64,000 bases of DNA, taken from NCBI GenBank assembly GCA_905221605.1, contig CAJNDS010002295.1:31001-95000 (forward strand). Direction: 5' to 3'. Below the pieces are notes generated by a model, which saw nothing but the letters and a program-made list of their open reading frames with translations, was not told the DNA's origin and made no database searches. The position numbers and the translations under genes are program-made. The DNA comes from Symbiodinium natans (taxonomy: Eukaryota; Sar; Dinophyceae; Suessiales; Symbiodiniaceae). Shown here piece after piece: positions 31,094 to 42,808 of the stretch (position 1 is the first letter of the stretch; each line of letters opens with the position of its first letter).

Positions 31094-31327
31094 CTATATT
31101 TCAGTATGTTGCATCTTTAAGAAATGGCGGTGATTCTCACACTTCGAGATCCGGACTTCGTTTTCGAAGTCTTCGCAGTCATCAGTCATCCTCTTGATCC
31201 TGGCAATGCGTGCTGCACTTAGCGGCATCGCCACGCATACAAACTCTGAACTTCCGTACGTTCCCCAAAGCTCTCGTGTCTCACTGAAGCCCATGTAGTG
31301 CTGTGATGCCTGTAAGTTTCCCCGCAT
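31094..31327 (-). CDS. Exon candidate sharing a block with 27152-27385
   Basis: The minus frame includes SSEFVCVAMPLSAARIARIK, then RMTDDCEDFENEVRISKCEN and HRHFLKMQHTEI. The segment VCVAMPLSAA..A..K matches VCMTTPLSAT..A..K of the frame at 27385-27152, suggesting two copies of one exon family. The opposite strand is also conserved in frame, so the sense strand is not certain. Confidence 0.35.
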   Translation of the reverse strand: MRGNLQASQHYMGFSETRELWGTYGSSEFVCVAMPLSAARIARIKRMTDDCEDFENEVRISKCENHRHFLKMQHTEI

Positions 31328-31698
31328 CGTGGCTTGCCGCGTTTGACTGCAGGCCTCTTATTGTCTCCCTCTTCTCCCGCTTATAAAGGCCAAAACACAC
31401 CGTAAGAAAAGCAAAGGTTTGGAGCGGCATGGGCGGAAACGTATGTTTTCCTTCATCCCGCGGCCCATCCACCAAAGCCCCCAATGCATGGCCGAACAAC
31501 ACTCAAACTTGAACCATGGGCCGCCAGACTCTACGAATAGGAGCTGGTGTCTCTGTGTTGTTAAGCTGAGCCATCCCTTGAGGAAACACAGCAAGCAACA
31601 GGATCCACCACCTGGCTCCGCAGACGAGATATGCAACTTGAAAACGCATCACAATTTGATACAAGAATTGCTACGGTGAGGATGCCAACTGAAGCAAC

Positions 31699-31941
31699 TT
31701 GCTGTACATAATCTTTCTGAAAGGTTTAAACTTTGAAACCTCGGCAATCTCCTGGCCAAACTTCCAGCAGGAGGGGATGCTCAGCCAAGCTTCGGTGCTT
31801 GGGAATGCGTTCAAGATCACAGGAATTGAACGGCATGCTGCAGAAGAGCGCACCGCAAAGGCTAGAGAACACCAAGCGCTGATGCGTGTGTCCAAAATCG
31901 ATGTTCAGGAAATGCGTGCTGGCAAGCAGTGCACGGCTTGA
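31699..31941 (+). CDS. Exon candidate, strand uncertain
   Basis: The plus frame contains GMLSQASVLGNAFKITGIER, then HAAEERTAKAREHQALMRVS and KIDVQEMRAGKQCTA before a stop. A minus-strand frame overlaps. No family recognised. Confidence 0.3.
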   Translation: MLYIIFLKGLNFETSAISWPNFQQEGMLSQASVLGNAFKITGIERHAAEERTAKAREHQALMRVSKIDVQEMRAGKQCTA

Positions 31942-32504
31942 TCCGGATATGAGCTCGAGTTCACAACAAGTGCGCTGCAAGGCCTAGCAGTCTATATCGT
32001 ATCTAGCACCTGCAAACACATCCACTCCACAAGGTCCTATAAGAGTGCTATGGCATCCTCTGGCTGGACCTCCTCGGAGTCAACACTGGGCCACTAACTG
32101 ACAAGCCCTGCGCCTCCAGCAAATGCGCCGTGCTCCCTCACGCCCCTCACACCTTTTCGCCGCAAGCACCCTAGTGGCTTGCTGCCTGGTGCCATGCTCA
32201 GCCAAGCTGAGATTGACACCCGTTCAGGGTGAGGACTTTTTGGCTTGTTCCGGGGCACATGCCGCACCGGTGCAGGGTGTAGGTGGGGGTTGGGCAAAGA
32301 GTTGAAACGGAACAGCCGGAAACTTCGATCAACGGCAATATGGAAACAACTTAACATATAGGATGTTACGGGGGTCGCGTCCGGGCGTCACTACATGGCT
32401 CAGGAGTCACGCGCCAATGTGCCACGCACACTTGGCCTAAGTCCCTCTCTCTGCGTGCAGACAATCAGTAATGTACCCTTGCAACATGCTCTTGGAAGCC
32501 TACC

Positions 32505-32615
32505 TGCGTTGGCGAAGATGATGTTTGCATTATCCTGCCCGACGCCGCACGAGAACACAACTAAGGGAACAGTTGCCGCTACAACCTGCAAGTGTTCGAA
32601 GAGCGAAACTTGCAC
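32505..32615 (-). CDS. Exon candidate
   Basis: The minus strand reads VSLFEHLQVVAATVPLVVFS, then CGVGQDNANIIFANA, followed by G|GTAGGC, a GT donor. The pattern FEHLQVVAATVPLVVFS..NIIFANA recalls the start of a PAS-type sensor fold, but the match is too short to call. Confidence 0.35.
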
Positions 32616-32619
32616 ATCT

Positions 32620-34990
32620 AACCCTTGCTAAACGCCAAGCGTGCATGCCATACCTGCCTCTTGGGGACAGGTCAGCAGCCTGCCAACACGCGCGCAAGAC
32701 CAACCGAGCACCAGCGTGCTGAGGCACAAACATGTGCCTCTCGTTCCTCCTCTTTGTCTTCATTTGTTGTCGTCCTGAGGCAGCGTTCCAACAAAAAGCA
32801 GGCGTAAAGCTACTTTGAAGGTGCCAGAAGCCTTCATGAAATCAGTTACTCAGAAGTAGTGAGGCCTTGAAAACCTCGGCCAACGCCATGGCGAGGAGTT
32901 CATCACCGGAGTCACCTGCAGGTGATTGAGGATACGATCTGTGTTTATGCATTTTGTCGCAACACGGCAGCGCGGCTGTCGGCGGTGTCTGTCACCACCT
33001 ACGCTGGGTGCGCCAGTTTGTGAAGATGGTGCAACTTGCTAATTATAACTTTCTCCAAGTTCGACACAGGCCTGACTCTGGGAAGCCGTCCAGGAAGTCC
33101 CTCCCTGCTCTGGACGGGAAGTGGATTCATGTGGATTCATGAGTCTGCTCGGATTTACAAGCTCGACACAGGAGCCTGGGAGCTTGCAGATGCAGAGGTC
33201 ACTGCCTGCTCCGGACGGAAAGTGGATTCATGTGGATTCACGTGAGTCTGCTCGGATTTACAAGCTCGACACAGGAGCCTGGGAGCTTGCAGACGCAGAG
33301 GTCCCCACCTGCTCCGGACGGGAAGTGGATTCATGTGGATTCGTGAGTCTGCTCGGATTTACTCCAAGCTCGACGCAGGAGCCTGGGAGCTTGCAGACGC
33401 CACACTGCAGCTTGAACTCTTCCAAATGGACCACGGATGCGCTGGTGACTGGTGCATTCAGAATTCAAACGCTGACGATCATTGAGGTGCTTGCGCGGCA
33501 TTGGGCAAACAGCCTGTTCCATTGTGTGGGCGGGCTGGAGCATGAACTTGCTCGCTACGGCTTGAAAGGTTACAAACTACACTCTGTTTACACAGACGAC
33601 GCACGTATCTAGCGCTGACGGAATGATTTTGTGTGGGCTTCCGTGACTATCTGGCACTATCTGGCATAAGGCATAAAGTCCACACAACGGGATCCGGGCT
33701 ATTGTAGCACTCGTCCATCTCATCCATCTCAGCCCACATGTCCTGGCAAGCTTTGCCTGCTGCGCGTTGCAACGTGATATCGCGCGAGGTGAGTTTGGGT
33801 CAATGCGCTGCTTGGACTGAGTTCCACGCTACTTGCCCGGGGCTGCAAAACTGCAAGCACCTTTTGCCACAAGCGGCAGCAGTTCAGGAGACTCAGGGTA
33901 GCTACGACAGCAAAACCACGCTTCAGTCCGTTTTTTCCACCTTTGTCTTTCTTTCCAGACCTGCAAAGTCTCCATGGGCTTTTGATTGGGCGACGACACG
34001 TTTGCTGCCATGAACACGACTGCTCCAATCAGGCCTTCTTTGTGGCCCTTGCATGGTCGTGGGTCAAGTTCGTCTTTCCACTTTGTCCCTGTCTCTTGCA
34101 GACCCTGAGAAACACACCGAATGATTCATCATGCTCATTGAGGTATTGTGCTTACTTACCTGGCTGTTCGATGTCGTGGAGTCCAATATCTTCTGCTTGG
34201 GCGGCATAATGCAAACAACACAAGGACAAGCAAGTCAGGAACAAGTGATCAATGATGCCAAAAGTCAGCGAGGGCTCAGAATCACTCGACCGCCGTCTGG
34301 CATCGCTTACCACAGCAGACGTCTTGCACAGGCTACTGCTGCAGTTGGGCGCGAACCCGAGCACATGTTGCCACAAACTCTCTCGTTGTTTTAACCGCTG
34401 GGGCGGTAACGGTTTGAAGGTCGGATCCTGTGAACACCTCCTCATTTGATCTTGAAGTCGTTGACATCCTGACAGGAGCTGGCGACAAACACCGGTTCCA
34501 GCAGTACGGCAAGTTCAACATACACACATGCATCGCAACAGAAGAGGTGGAGTATGTCTGGAACTGTTGTGCTTTTGTCGCTTTGTAAAAAAGCATCGAA
34601 AAGTCGATTTTATGGTGGTGTTGTTGTTGTCGTTGTTGTTGCTCTTGCTGATCAGTTTGAACCAGGTGGCCTGAAACTACAAAGGAAGCAACATGTACCC
34701 AAATCAAGAACCCACACACTTACGTGAGTTGCGTGGATAGCCATGCCTTGGCTGGAGTGATATCCACAACAGACACTAGTCCAAAATAGGCTCAAAATGG
34801 AAGCATCCGAATCGGAGCAACAACGTCTTTCAAACCATAAAAAAATCAAATACACATACCAGTACAAGAAGTACTGGACCGAGTGGACCTACACAAACAC
34901 CGCCCTTGGGTACTGGCCACCAGCACAGGGCTGCACGACAAACATGAGAGATCCATTCTCTTCCGATTGAGCCAGCAAGGCTACATCGGC
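32620..34990. other. Unique-sequence block with splice-like signals
   Basis: Plus-strand acceptors with pyrimidine tracts occur near 33958 (TTTGTCTTTCTTTCCAG) and 34101 (CCCTGTCTCTTGCAG), and donors near 33788 (GAG|GTGAGTTTG) and 34142 (GAG|GTATTG). A minus frame near 34440-34520 reads VELAVLLEPVFVASSCQDVN, then DFKIK and a stop. I could not assemble a consistent gene. Confidence 0.35.
33050..33410. repeat. 101-103-bp tandem repeat, three full copies plus a diverged one
   Basis: GTGGATTCATGTGGATTC recurs at 33121, 33222 and 33325, each followed by GTCTGCTCGGATTTAC and CAGGAGCCTGGGAGCTTGCA. The second and third copies carry GTGAGTCTGC, which looks like a GT donor. The units are not a multiple of 3 apart, so the array is not a simple coding repeat. 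Confidence 0.75.
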
Positions 34991-35342
34991 TACATTTGAT
35001 TCTAGGGGTTGTACCTTGGACCCTTAATTAAGGTTGTACCCTTGATTTTGTGCGGACCCTTTTTACAGATCCTTAAGGTAGAAAGACTAAGGCCCGTACT
35101 AGGAGTATACTAAGGGGAACCTCTAGTGAAGTCTTAATCCCTTGATTGACGCACACCCAAGTCCGTAAACACCAACCCTGAATCCTGAAATCAAGGTTCG
35201 GCAACAGTTCTGAGGGGTCAGTTCGGAATGTTTCCAATCTGGGTCCGGTACTCCCCGACGAAACACGAAGCCCAAACTAATATAACCCCGAGCAAACCCA
35301 AAAGCACATAAGGCTTTACAGCTAAGTCGTCAAGGGCTTTAG

Positions 35343-35545
35343 GTGACTTCAACCCTAAACCCTATGAACCCAATGAACCCTATGAACCCTATAAACCCTA
35401 CAAACCCTATAAAACCCATAAACCCTATAAACCCTACAAACCCTATGAAAACCATAAACCCTGTAAACCCTACGAACCCTATAAATCCTATAAACCCTAT
35501 AAAGCCTAAAAACCCTACGAACCCTATAAACCCTTCCTGCTCCCT
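35343..35545. repeat. 9-bp telomere-derived repeat AACCCTATA
   Basis: AACCCTATA/AACCCTATG/AACCCTACA units, divisible by 3, so both strands stay open. Similar GGGTTTATA repeats occur at 43437-43545. Confidence 0.9.
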
Positions 35546-35564
35546 ACTGTCACTCAATGTCCGG

Positions 35565-35640
35565 GCGGCGCAGATCCCAGTGAGAAGGCGTTGAGCCGCG
35601 TCTGCGTGCGGCTGACGTCGGCTAACAATCCTTCTCCAGC
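35565..35640 (-). CDS. Terminal exon candidate
   Basis: The minus strand reads LADVSRTQTRLNAFSLGSAP, then PGH and TGA. It abuts the 9-bp telomere-derived repeat at 35343-35540. Confidence 0.35.
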
Positions 35641-36577
35641 TAGAGGGGTCTCGGAGTTTCGGGCTTAAGGTTTGGGTGTGTATATGTTTATAGAGAGAGA
35701 GAGAGGGAAAGAGAGGGTTTAGGGTTTAGGGTTTAGGGTTTAGGGTTTAGGGTTTAATGGCTAAACCCCTAGTGCTTTGGGGTTGAGGGCTACAATGCAG
35801 CACTTACCTTTAGATTCTTAAGCTAGGGCCCCAAACCCTCAGCCCTGACAATCTGGACACTCAAAGCCTATCATGACAAGCTGCATGTGTTTAGGGTTTA
35901 GGCCCTAAACCCTAAACCCTAAACCCTAAACCCTAAACCCTAAACCCTAAACCCTAAACCGCTACCATGTTCACGGCTTGTGTGTTTCATTGAGCAAGTA
36001 TGAGTGACATTCCCAACCGCTTCAGACGCAAACGCTCCCTGCAACCCTAGACCCGAACCTTAAACTGCATATGTGTACATACATACAGACGGACAGACAT
36101 ACTTACATACATACATACATATATGGCTGGTGGTTTTGGGGCTCTTCTCTCTCAGCCAAAATGATTAATGTTTAGTATCTGCTCTCTCGGACAATTTCCC
36201 TAAACCCTAAACCCTCCTAAACCCTGCCCTAAACCCTAATTCCTAAACCTAAACCCTTCTGTCACAGATCTGCGCAGCAGACGTTTTGCAAAGTGAGCAA
36301 AGGATCGCCCTGCCAACTCTTGACACACCCTTCAACCCTAAACCCTAAAGCCTAAATCCTTTCTACGCTGCATGCTCTCAAACGCCGAAGAAGGCTCGAC
36401 ACTGTCTTTAAGATCCTGAACCATCTAGCAGCTCCCTGTAGGCCCATCTCCTTGACCCCCCTTGCATTTGCAAGTCATTAAACGGTTCCGGGCCCTTAGG
36501 GCGTAGGGGTTTGGGGTTTAAGGTTTAGGGTTCAGGGTTTAGGGTTTTATGGTTTGAGGTTTAGGGTTGCCTTGTAG

Positions 36578-36690
36578 ACCCCACGAGCGCCTGCAGCGTG
36601 CTGCCAGCCGGCATCGCTGCCGGACTTCCCGCAGGATGAGGCGACGCTGCTCCAGGTCACCACATTGGGCCTCGGCGTTGTCCGGCAAAG
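36578..36690 (-). CDS. Exon candidate, charged helix
   Basis: The minus strand reads PDNAEAQCGDLEQRRLILRE, then VRQRCRLAARCRRSWGLQ, between two telomeric arrays. Strongly helical and charged. Product unknown. Confidence 0.45.
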
Positions 36691-36697
36691 GCTTGGT

Positions 36698-36850
36698 TTG
36701 GGGTTTAGGGTTTAGGGTTTAGGGCTTAGGGCTTAGGGCTTAGGGTTTAGGGTTTAGGGTTTAGGGTTCAGGGTTTAGGGTTGAGGGTTGAGGGTTTAGG
36801 GTTTAGGTCTTAGGGCTTAGGGCTTAAGGTTTAGGGTTTAGGTTCATGAA
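36698..36850. repeat. TTTAGGG / CTTAGGG / TTGAGGG array
   Basis: Mixed telomeric variants downstream of the exon candidate 36578-36690. Confidence 0.9.
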
Positions 36851-37084
36851 TAGTACCCACTCTGGGGCCTAAAGTCTGCAAACAATACCTACTTTGGGCT
36901 ATTTGGAGCCTCAGGGTTTGGTTCAAGGTTCACGGTAGAAAGGGTTTTTTGGGTTTACGGTTCAGAGATGTCTCCCTGCATAGGGAGGGCCGTCGGGTGT
37001 CGGAGGTACTTCGGGGAAGCGTATGTACGGGTGCACTGAAGTTTACTTAGCCTTAGGGCTTAGGGTTTATAGGGTTTAGGGTTT

Positions 37085-37086
37085 AG

Positions 37087-37148
<62 letters not shown>

Positions 37149-37188
37149 GGCTGAGGGCTGAGGGTTGAGGGTTGAGGGTTTAGGGAAC
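37085..37188. repeat. Homogeneous TTGAGGG array
   Basis: About 14 units, almost all TTGAGGG, showing local spread of one telomeric variant. Confidence 0.9.
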
Positions 37189-37273
37189 TCGGAATATTCA
37201 AGACCCAGGCATCTGACTCAGAATAGGTCTAGGAGTCTAGGGCTACAGGGCACTGGTGGCTTGACAAGGACGG

Positions 37274-37396
37274 CCCTAATCAAGGGGCCTTAATAATTAG
37301 AACAGGGTTGTGGGGGCTTATTATAGTATAAATTAGTATAATTATGAAGGGAGCATAAGGGGATACTATGAGTAATTATTCTGACCCCTGTAGTAA
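37274..37396. mobile_element. Element family D
   Basis: GGGGCCTTAATAATTAGAAC, then a TATAGTATAA-rich core and TAATTATTCTGACCCCTGTA. Related copies: 24838-24945, 44054-44150 and, in the opposite orientation, 27688-27805 and 63556-63715. Confidence 0.65.
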
Positions 37397-37439
37397 ACAT
37401 TTATAAGCCCACAAAAACGGCTTGAGGATGTTTTAGGGC

Positions 37440-37755
37440 TTCTAGGGTTTGAGGTTTGGGGTTCAGGGTTTAGGGTTAAGGGTTTAGGACTTAGGGTTGC
37501 TTAGGGTTTGGGTTTAGGGTTTAGGGTTTAGGGTTTAGGGTTTAGGGTTTAGGGTTTAGGGTTTAGGGTTTAGGGTTTAGGGTTTAGGGTTTAGGGTTTA
37601 GGGTTTAGGGTTTAGGGTTCCCCCTCCCCAAACGAATCCGTCAACTAAACAACCCTAAACCCTAAACCCTAAACCCTAAACCCTAAACCCGAACCCCTAA
37701 GCCCTAAGCCCTAAACCCTAAACCCTAAACCTTAACCCTAAACCCTAAACCGACA
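37440..37755. repeat. Long TTTAGGG array facing a CCCTAAA array
   Basis: TTTAGGG at 37501-37617 (about 17 units), 32 bp of spacer, then CCCTAAA at 37652-37752. Confidence 0.95.
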
Positions 37756-37759
37756 CTCT

Positions 37760-40400
37760 ACATTCCTAAACCCTAAAACAGAGCTCCAGGCTCGATAGCT
37801 GCCTGTCGCATGGCGACACCCAAGGAAAGTGCCTCGCCTTGTGGCCAGTGGAGGCGGCGGGGGCGGCAGGCGGGGGCGGCAGGCGTGTTGTCTTGTTGCT
37901 CTTGCATAAGGGTTTAGGGTTTAGGGTTTAGGGTTTAGGGCATACAGATTTCTGGGCACCGGATGTAAACGCCCGAATACCCCGACCCGAAGAAGTGTCG
38001 AGCATCGCGACTGAACCCTACAAAAAAACTTTGGCCTGAACTTCATTTCATGTAAATATTCTAACGAATCAGGCGAACGCTATGCGAAACATACCATCCT
38101 TTTATTCTCTCGTCTCGCCGTGTTTTATTGCCGATATGGAAATGATATGAGTTGTCTTGGTACATGTCCTAACTCTCGCACGGACTAATAATGGACGCCA
38201 GCAGAACAGCAGAGAACCCTCAAGACAACGGGAGGGGCGGAGGGGGAGGGCAGTGAATCTCGGTACTGCTTTCGGGTACAAAGGGGATGATTTCAAAGCA
38301 AAACAACCCCTTCACCCCTTCAGCCCAAACCCTAAGCCCCCATATGTAACCAGAACGGAGCCTGTAACCTGGTTTCGTATACCTGCTGAATCAAGTGTCC
38401 GGGTTGTGCAATGCGGGGCTCAAATTTGACAGCAGAGGATTCATTTCGAACGGCTTAAGGTGTAGGGTTTAGGATTTAGAGGGAGCTTGTATGGATCAGA
38501 GAAGGATTCCAAAGTTTTCATACTTTGACGGATGATGTCGGCTCCTGCAGGGCTTAGGGCTTAATGAGTTGCGGGTGTTAGGATGAAAATTGTCTCGGAA
38601 CCCCTCAACCCTTCAACCCTAAACCCTAAAGACCTTCAACCCGAAGCCCAAATCACTGCAAGCTCAAACCACTGCAAGCTCAACTCCCCAACTCTGGCGC
38701 GGCGTACCCCATCGGCTCCCTCGCTCGCACGCAGAGACCACGGCAGAGCAGAAGGCAACATCGAGGCCTGACACGAAACCCAAAACCCTAAACTCTAAAC
38801 CCAATCCTAACTAAACCCTAAACCCTAAACCCTAAACCCTATATAACCCTAAACCCTAAACCCTGAACCGATTCTACGACGCAACTTGAGGCTTGCGGGG
38901 TTCAGGGCTGCTAGGGCTTAAGGGTTATTAGTCCCGTTTTGGATCATGGGTTCATGTAGGCGGGGATACAGCATGTAGGGTTTAGTGTTTAGGGATTATG
39001 CAAAGAAACAAATCATGTGGAGGTTTTGCTTTCTGAGCCTGTGATGATAGGGGTTGTCACAAGGACCTCTCTAGGGTTCAGTGTTTTCGGGTTTAGAGCA
39101 AGGGCAGGAGGGATTTAAGGGGACTGTTGGGGGACAAGAAGGGACCAAGGCCTATACTTACAGGGGTCTTAAGGGAGGAAGGCCTAAGTCCTGAGATTCA
39201 AGCCCTACACCCTAAACCCTAACCCTAGACCCTAGACCCTAGACCCTGGACCCTGGACCCTGGACCCTAGACCCTCAACCCTAAACCCTAAACCCTAGCC
39301 CTAAACCCTAAACCCTAAAGTTGTCTCTAAGTTCATCTCAAGGAGCCTGCATGGCTCCGCTTCGCCTCGCCGATGAGCTGCAGAGCCTATGACACAGGCC
39401 CCGCTCAAGAGCATGATTGCCAACCCTAAACCCTAAACCCTGAACCCTGAACCCTGAACCCTAAGCCCTAAAACCCTAAGCCTTAAACCCTAAACCCTAA
39501 ATCCCAAGGCCCCGAGTTTGGCACGGCTCTTGCATAGTGCCTTCTCACTGAATGTGAGAAAAGAAGAAGCCGAAATGAATTTGAAGAAGTTTAAACCTAT
39601 TTCGCCCATTGAAACATTGAAACCCTTAATAATACAGCAAGAGAGAGAGAGAGAGGTTTAGTTTCATTTTCCGTGGAATTTTTAAGGAAAATTAGAAGAC
39701 GGAAAATGAAAACAAAACAAACTAAAGACATCTACAAAGAAGAAATGAACATAGAAAGCAAAGAACACAAACTCTTTATTTGAATCTGTTGTCTGCCACA
39801 AAACTATCCTGCCAACGATGGGAATGGGGTTAAAACAGTTTGCAATTGCTGCAACTCCCCGTACCTTTATTGTCTTGAGGGCAAAGTTCCAAGACGGAAA
39901 ACGCCAAAAGAAGTAGCCATTATCATGGAGACAACGCAGCCACCATCCAAAAAATGATTCTCTACTTCAGAAGAGTAGTATCATGTTCCGACATAATGCC
40001 TGGTGAATATTTATTTCAGACTTAAGAAGATCCTGTAGTAAGTGTTACGAAACAGGGTTTCATGATAACAGCCAGTGTCCCACAACTTGTTTAGGACAAG
40101 GGCAATTCTGATTGTAAAGGGGATGCCACTAGTAATACAAATATGTGAACTAGCACGAACCCTAAACACTAAACCCTAAGCCCCTTTTAATCTTTGGGTT
40201 CAGAACTGGCCAGTAAACATATTTGACATGTGTGCGCGCGACATGGAATGGCAAGGAATTCCTGTACGACTTTGAGGCGCCATCGCCCGCCATGGTGCGA
40301 CACATTGCATGAACAAATTAAGTGCAAGTAGCCCGGGGGAGGGCGAAATGTTGCCGGAACTGAGTAAAAACGCGGCCCTATACCCTAAACCCTAAACCCT
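37760..40400. other. Telomeric runs and an AT-rich stretch, no supported exon
   Basis: Arrays at 37908-37938, 38805-38870, 39200-39320 and 39420-39505; AT-rich unique sequence at 39540-40150 with no convincing ORF. Frames at 38157-38429 and 38583-38771 are not clearly coding. Confidence 0.5.
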
Positions 40401-40407
40401 AAACCCT

Positions 40408-40487
40408 ATCGGAGCCCTCCGAAGCGACAGACTCCCACAGTTCCTCGGCCCAGGCGGTACGCCGTCCCAGCGCAGACGCCTGCCACA
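40408..40487 (-). CDS. Exon candidate
   Basis: After the good acceptor CTCCTGTGTGGCAG, the minus strand reads ASALGRRTAWAEELWESVAS, then EGSDR. Arrays of CCCTAAA lie on one side and TTTAGGG on the other. Confidence 0.45.
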
Positions 40488-40802
40488 CAGGAGACGTGCA
40501 AGGGGTTTAGGGTTTAGGGTTTAGGGCTTGGGGTTTAGGGTTGAGGGTTTAGGGAGGACTAGGGACTAGGGTTTAGGGTTAGGGACTAGTCCGGGACTAG
40601 GGTCTAGGTTTTTAGGGGCTCACAAGGCCTGTGGGGGCCATGGACTCTATTCGGGGTGGAAGATTCCGGGAGATCCGCTCCCGCAAATCACTGCTTTCGC
40701 TTTCTGCCTGGCAACCCTAAACCCTAAACCCTAAACCCCAAACCCTACAACCTGGACCCTAAATTTCTAGTGCTTGGCTGGGGGGATTGGGCTGAAGCAG
40801 CC

Positions 40803-41840
40803 GACCTGTCGAGCCCCTAAACCCTAAACCCTAAACCCTAAACCCTAAACCCTAAACCCTAAACCCTAAAAGGTCTGTGGGGCAAGTACGGATCTGACGG
40901 ATGGGATAGGGGCGGATACGGAGGGGGGGGGGGGGGGGAAGGGGTCCTGCAGGGTAGAAGGGTTTTAGGGCTTCTTTTGAAGAACAAAACCTAAACCCCG
41001 AATGTATGGTCATCCATTCCACGGACTTCAGATTGAAACTTGGGGGCAATAGCTGCTCTGAGGAAACTCTCGAGTCTCGAGCCTATTCTGCATTCCAACC
41101 TTCACATCATCTGCCCCAGATTGCAGCAAACCCTAAACCCTAAACCTTAAACCCGAAACCCTAAACCCTAAACCCTGAACGGCGAAAAGGGACTAAGGGA
41201 AAGACATATCACGACTTTTCGGGCGCTACTATGGCTTGATCGGCCCCTTAAATCTGGAGGATCCCCCCTAGAATGGTAGCCTAAATCCTGGGGTTTACGA
41301 TTTAGGGTTTAGGGTTTAGGGGCCTGGCGTGTGAGCTGAACACGTACACTGAAGGCGTCGTCGCGACATGGAGGCTGCATGCACTTCGGCACCAGGGATG
41401 TCTCGGCAGTGCGGCAGTGCTTGGCCACCAGGTGTGATTTGGAGTGTTTGGGCTCGAGAGTTGAGACCTTCAGGATTTGAGGCCAAGGCTTTAGGGTTTA
41501 GGGTTTAGGGTTTAGGGTTTACGGTTTTAGGATTTAGAGTGTAGGGTTCATAAACCCCAAAGACTGCTTGGCTGTTATAGGGATGAGGGGGATCGGTCCA
41601 CCAGTCTATTCATGTCCTTCGACTGCGCAGCTGCGCGAGGGGGACGGGGCCATTCTGCCAGGCTCACAAACGCGACGGTGCTCCGCAATGCTGACCCTAA
41701 ACCCTAAACCCTAAACTTTAAACCCTAAACGGGGGAATTGCATTTCCTCAATTAGGGTCACAGGCTACTCTAACCCTAGGGCCCCTAAACCCTAAACCCT
41801 AAACCCTAAACCCTAAACCCTAAACCCTCAACCCAGCAAC
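40803..41840. other. Telomeric runs, one possible domain fragment
   Basis: CCCTAAA at 40816-40870, TTTAGGG at 41490-41520, CCCTAAA at 41695-41725 and 41785-41830. A minus reading near 41690 (VSIAEHRRVCEPGRMAP) may be a decayed HFSIAH exon. Confidence 0.45.
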
Positions 41841-42074
41841 TTGAAGCTCACATCTTGCATAGGACTGGACTTGTAGACTCGGGGGGGAGGGAGGAGGGAG
41901 GGCAGGCACGAAAGAACTCCCAAACCCACCTGTGCTTCGGGGAGGTACTCAGGTCACCAATTAAAGAGTCATCTAGGGGTTTAGGGTTTAGGGTTCAGGG
42001 TGTAGGGTTTAGGGTTTAGCGTTGAGGGTCTCGGATTTTAGAGTTCAAGGCTTAGGGTTTAGGGTTTAGGGCCT

Positions 42075-42215
42075 AGGGTTTAGGGTACGTAACTCTTGCT
42101 GCCTTTTGCGCGGAAGCGGTGCGTCTAGCGACGGGCTGCCCAAAAAGGGCGTCGACCCGAGCAGAGACCCTCCAGGTCAACAGACCCTTGAAGGATCGCT
42201 TCAGGATGGGATTTC
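42075..42215 (-). CDS. Exon candidate, strand uncertain
   Basis: The minus strand reads NPILKRSFKGLLTWRVSARV, then DALFGQPVARRTASAQKAAR. The plus strand is also open over the same span. It is unique sequence between a telomeric array and a GT microsatellite. Confidence 0.3.
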
Positions 42216-42298
42216 TGGCAGCTGTGTGTGTGTGTGTGTGTGAATGAAAATAGAAATATCCATATCAACAAATAAGTACATATGTAGATGTATAAATC

Positions 42299-42373
42299 GG
42301 GATGTTCCCCTGATAGGGATTATGGTACCCCCTACTATAATTAAGGACTGCTATCATAAGGGGGAGCATCCCA
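42299..42373. mobile_element. Foldback element, family C
   Basis: A 75-bp copy, GGGATGTTCCCCTGATAGGG to AAGGGGGAGCATCCC; part of the left arm is deleted compared with the 23.0-kb copy. Confidence 0.75.
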
Positions 42374-42698
42374 AAATACACACTTTCAGGCCGAGGTAGT
42401 TTCGGGGGTGTTCTCCCGTACCCCTAAGCCCTAAACCCTAAACCCTATGCAAGTAGGGGGTCTGTGGAATTGCGGCATATCCTGCACCTAAGGCTCGTAA
42501 AGTTGCCCGATGTTGTGAACCTTATGGTTGAAGGGGGGCTCACAGAATGGTTTAGGGCTTAGGGTTTAGGGTTTAGGCCTTGGGGTTTCCCTAAGGCCCG
42601 AAGGGGGATGCCAGGTTATTAGAACCATTCGCTCGAATCCAAGCCGTCTTAAGCGTTGGGCTGCGCATTTACACTGGCTGGCCAACATTGTCTTCTAC

Positions 42699-42808
42699 CT
42701 GGGGGACCGAATGAAGCCGTAAGGGGCCTATGGTTCATACACCTTAACAGGAAATATAGTAGTATAGGGTCTTATGACACCAGTTTTAGGGTTCATGTCG
42801 TCTCCAAG
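42699..42808. mobile_element. Element family E copy
   Basis: CTGGGGGACCGAATGAAGCC to TTTTAGGGTTCATGTCGTCT and CCAAG; TIRs as in the gene at 3.7-8.3 kb. Confidence 0.7.

Noticed and set aside
35339-35594. Gly-Phe-Ile and Asn-Pro-Met repeat proteins on opposite strands
   Set aside because: Both come from a 9-bp telomere-derived repeat.
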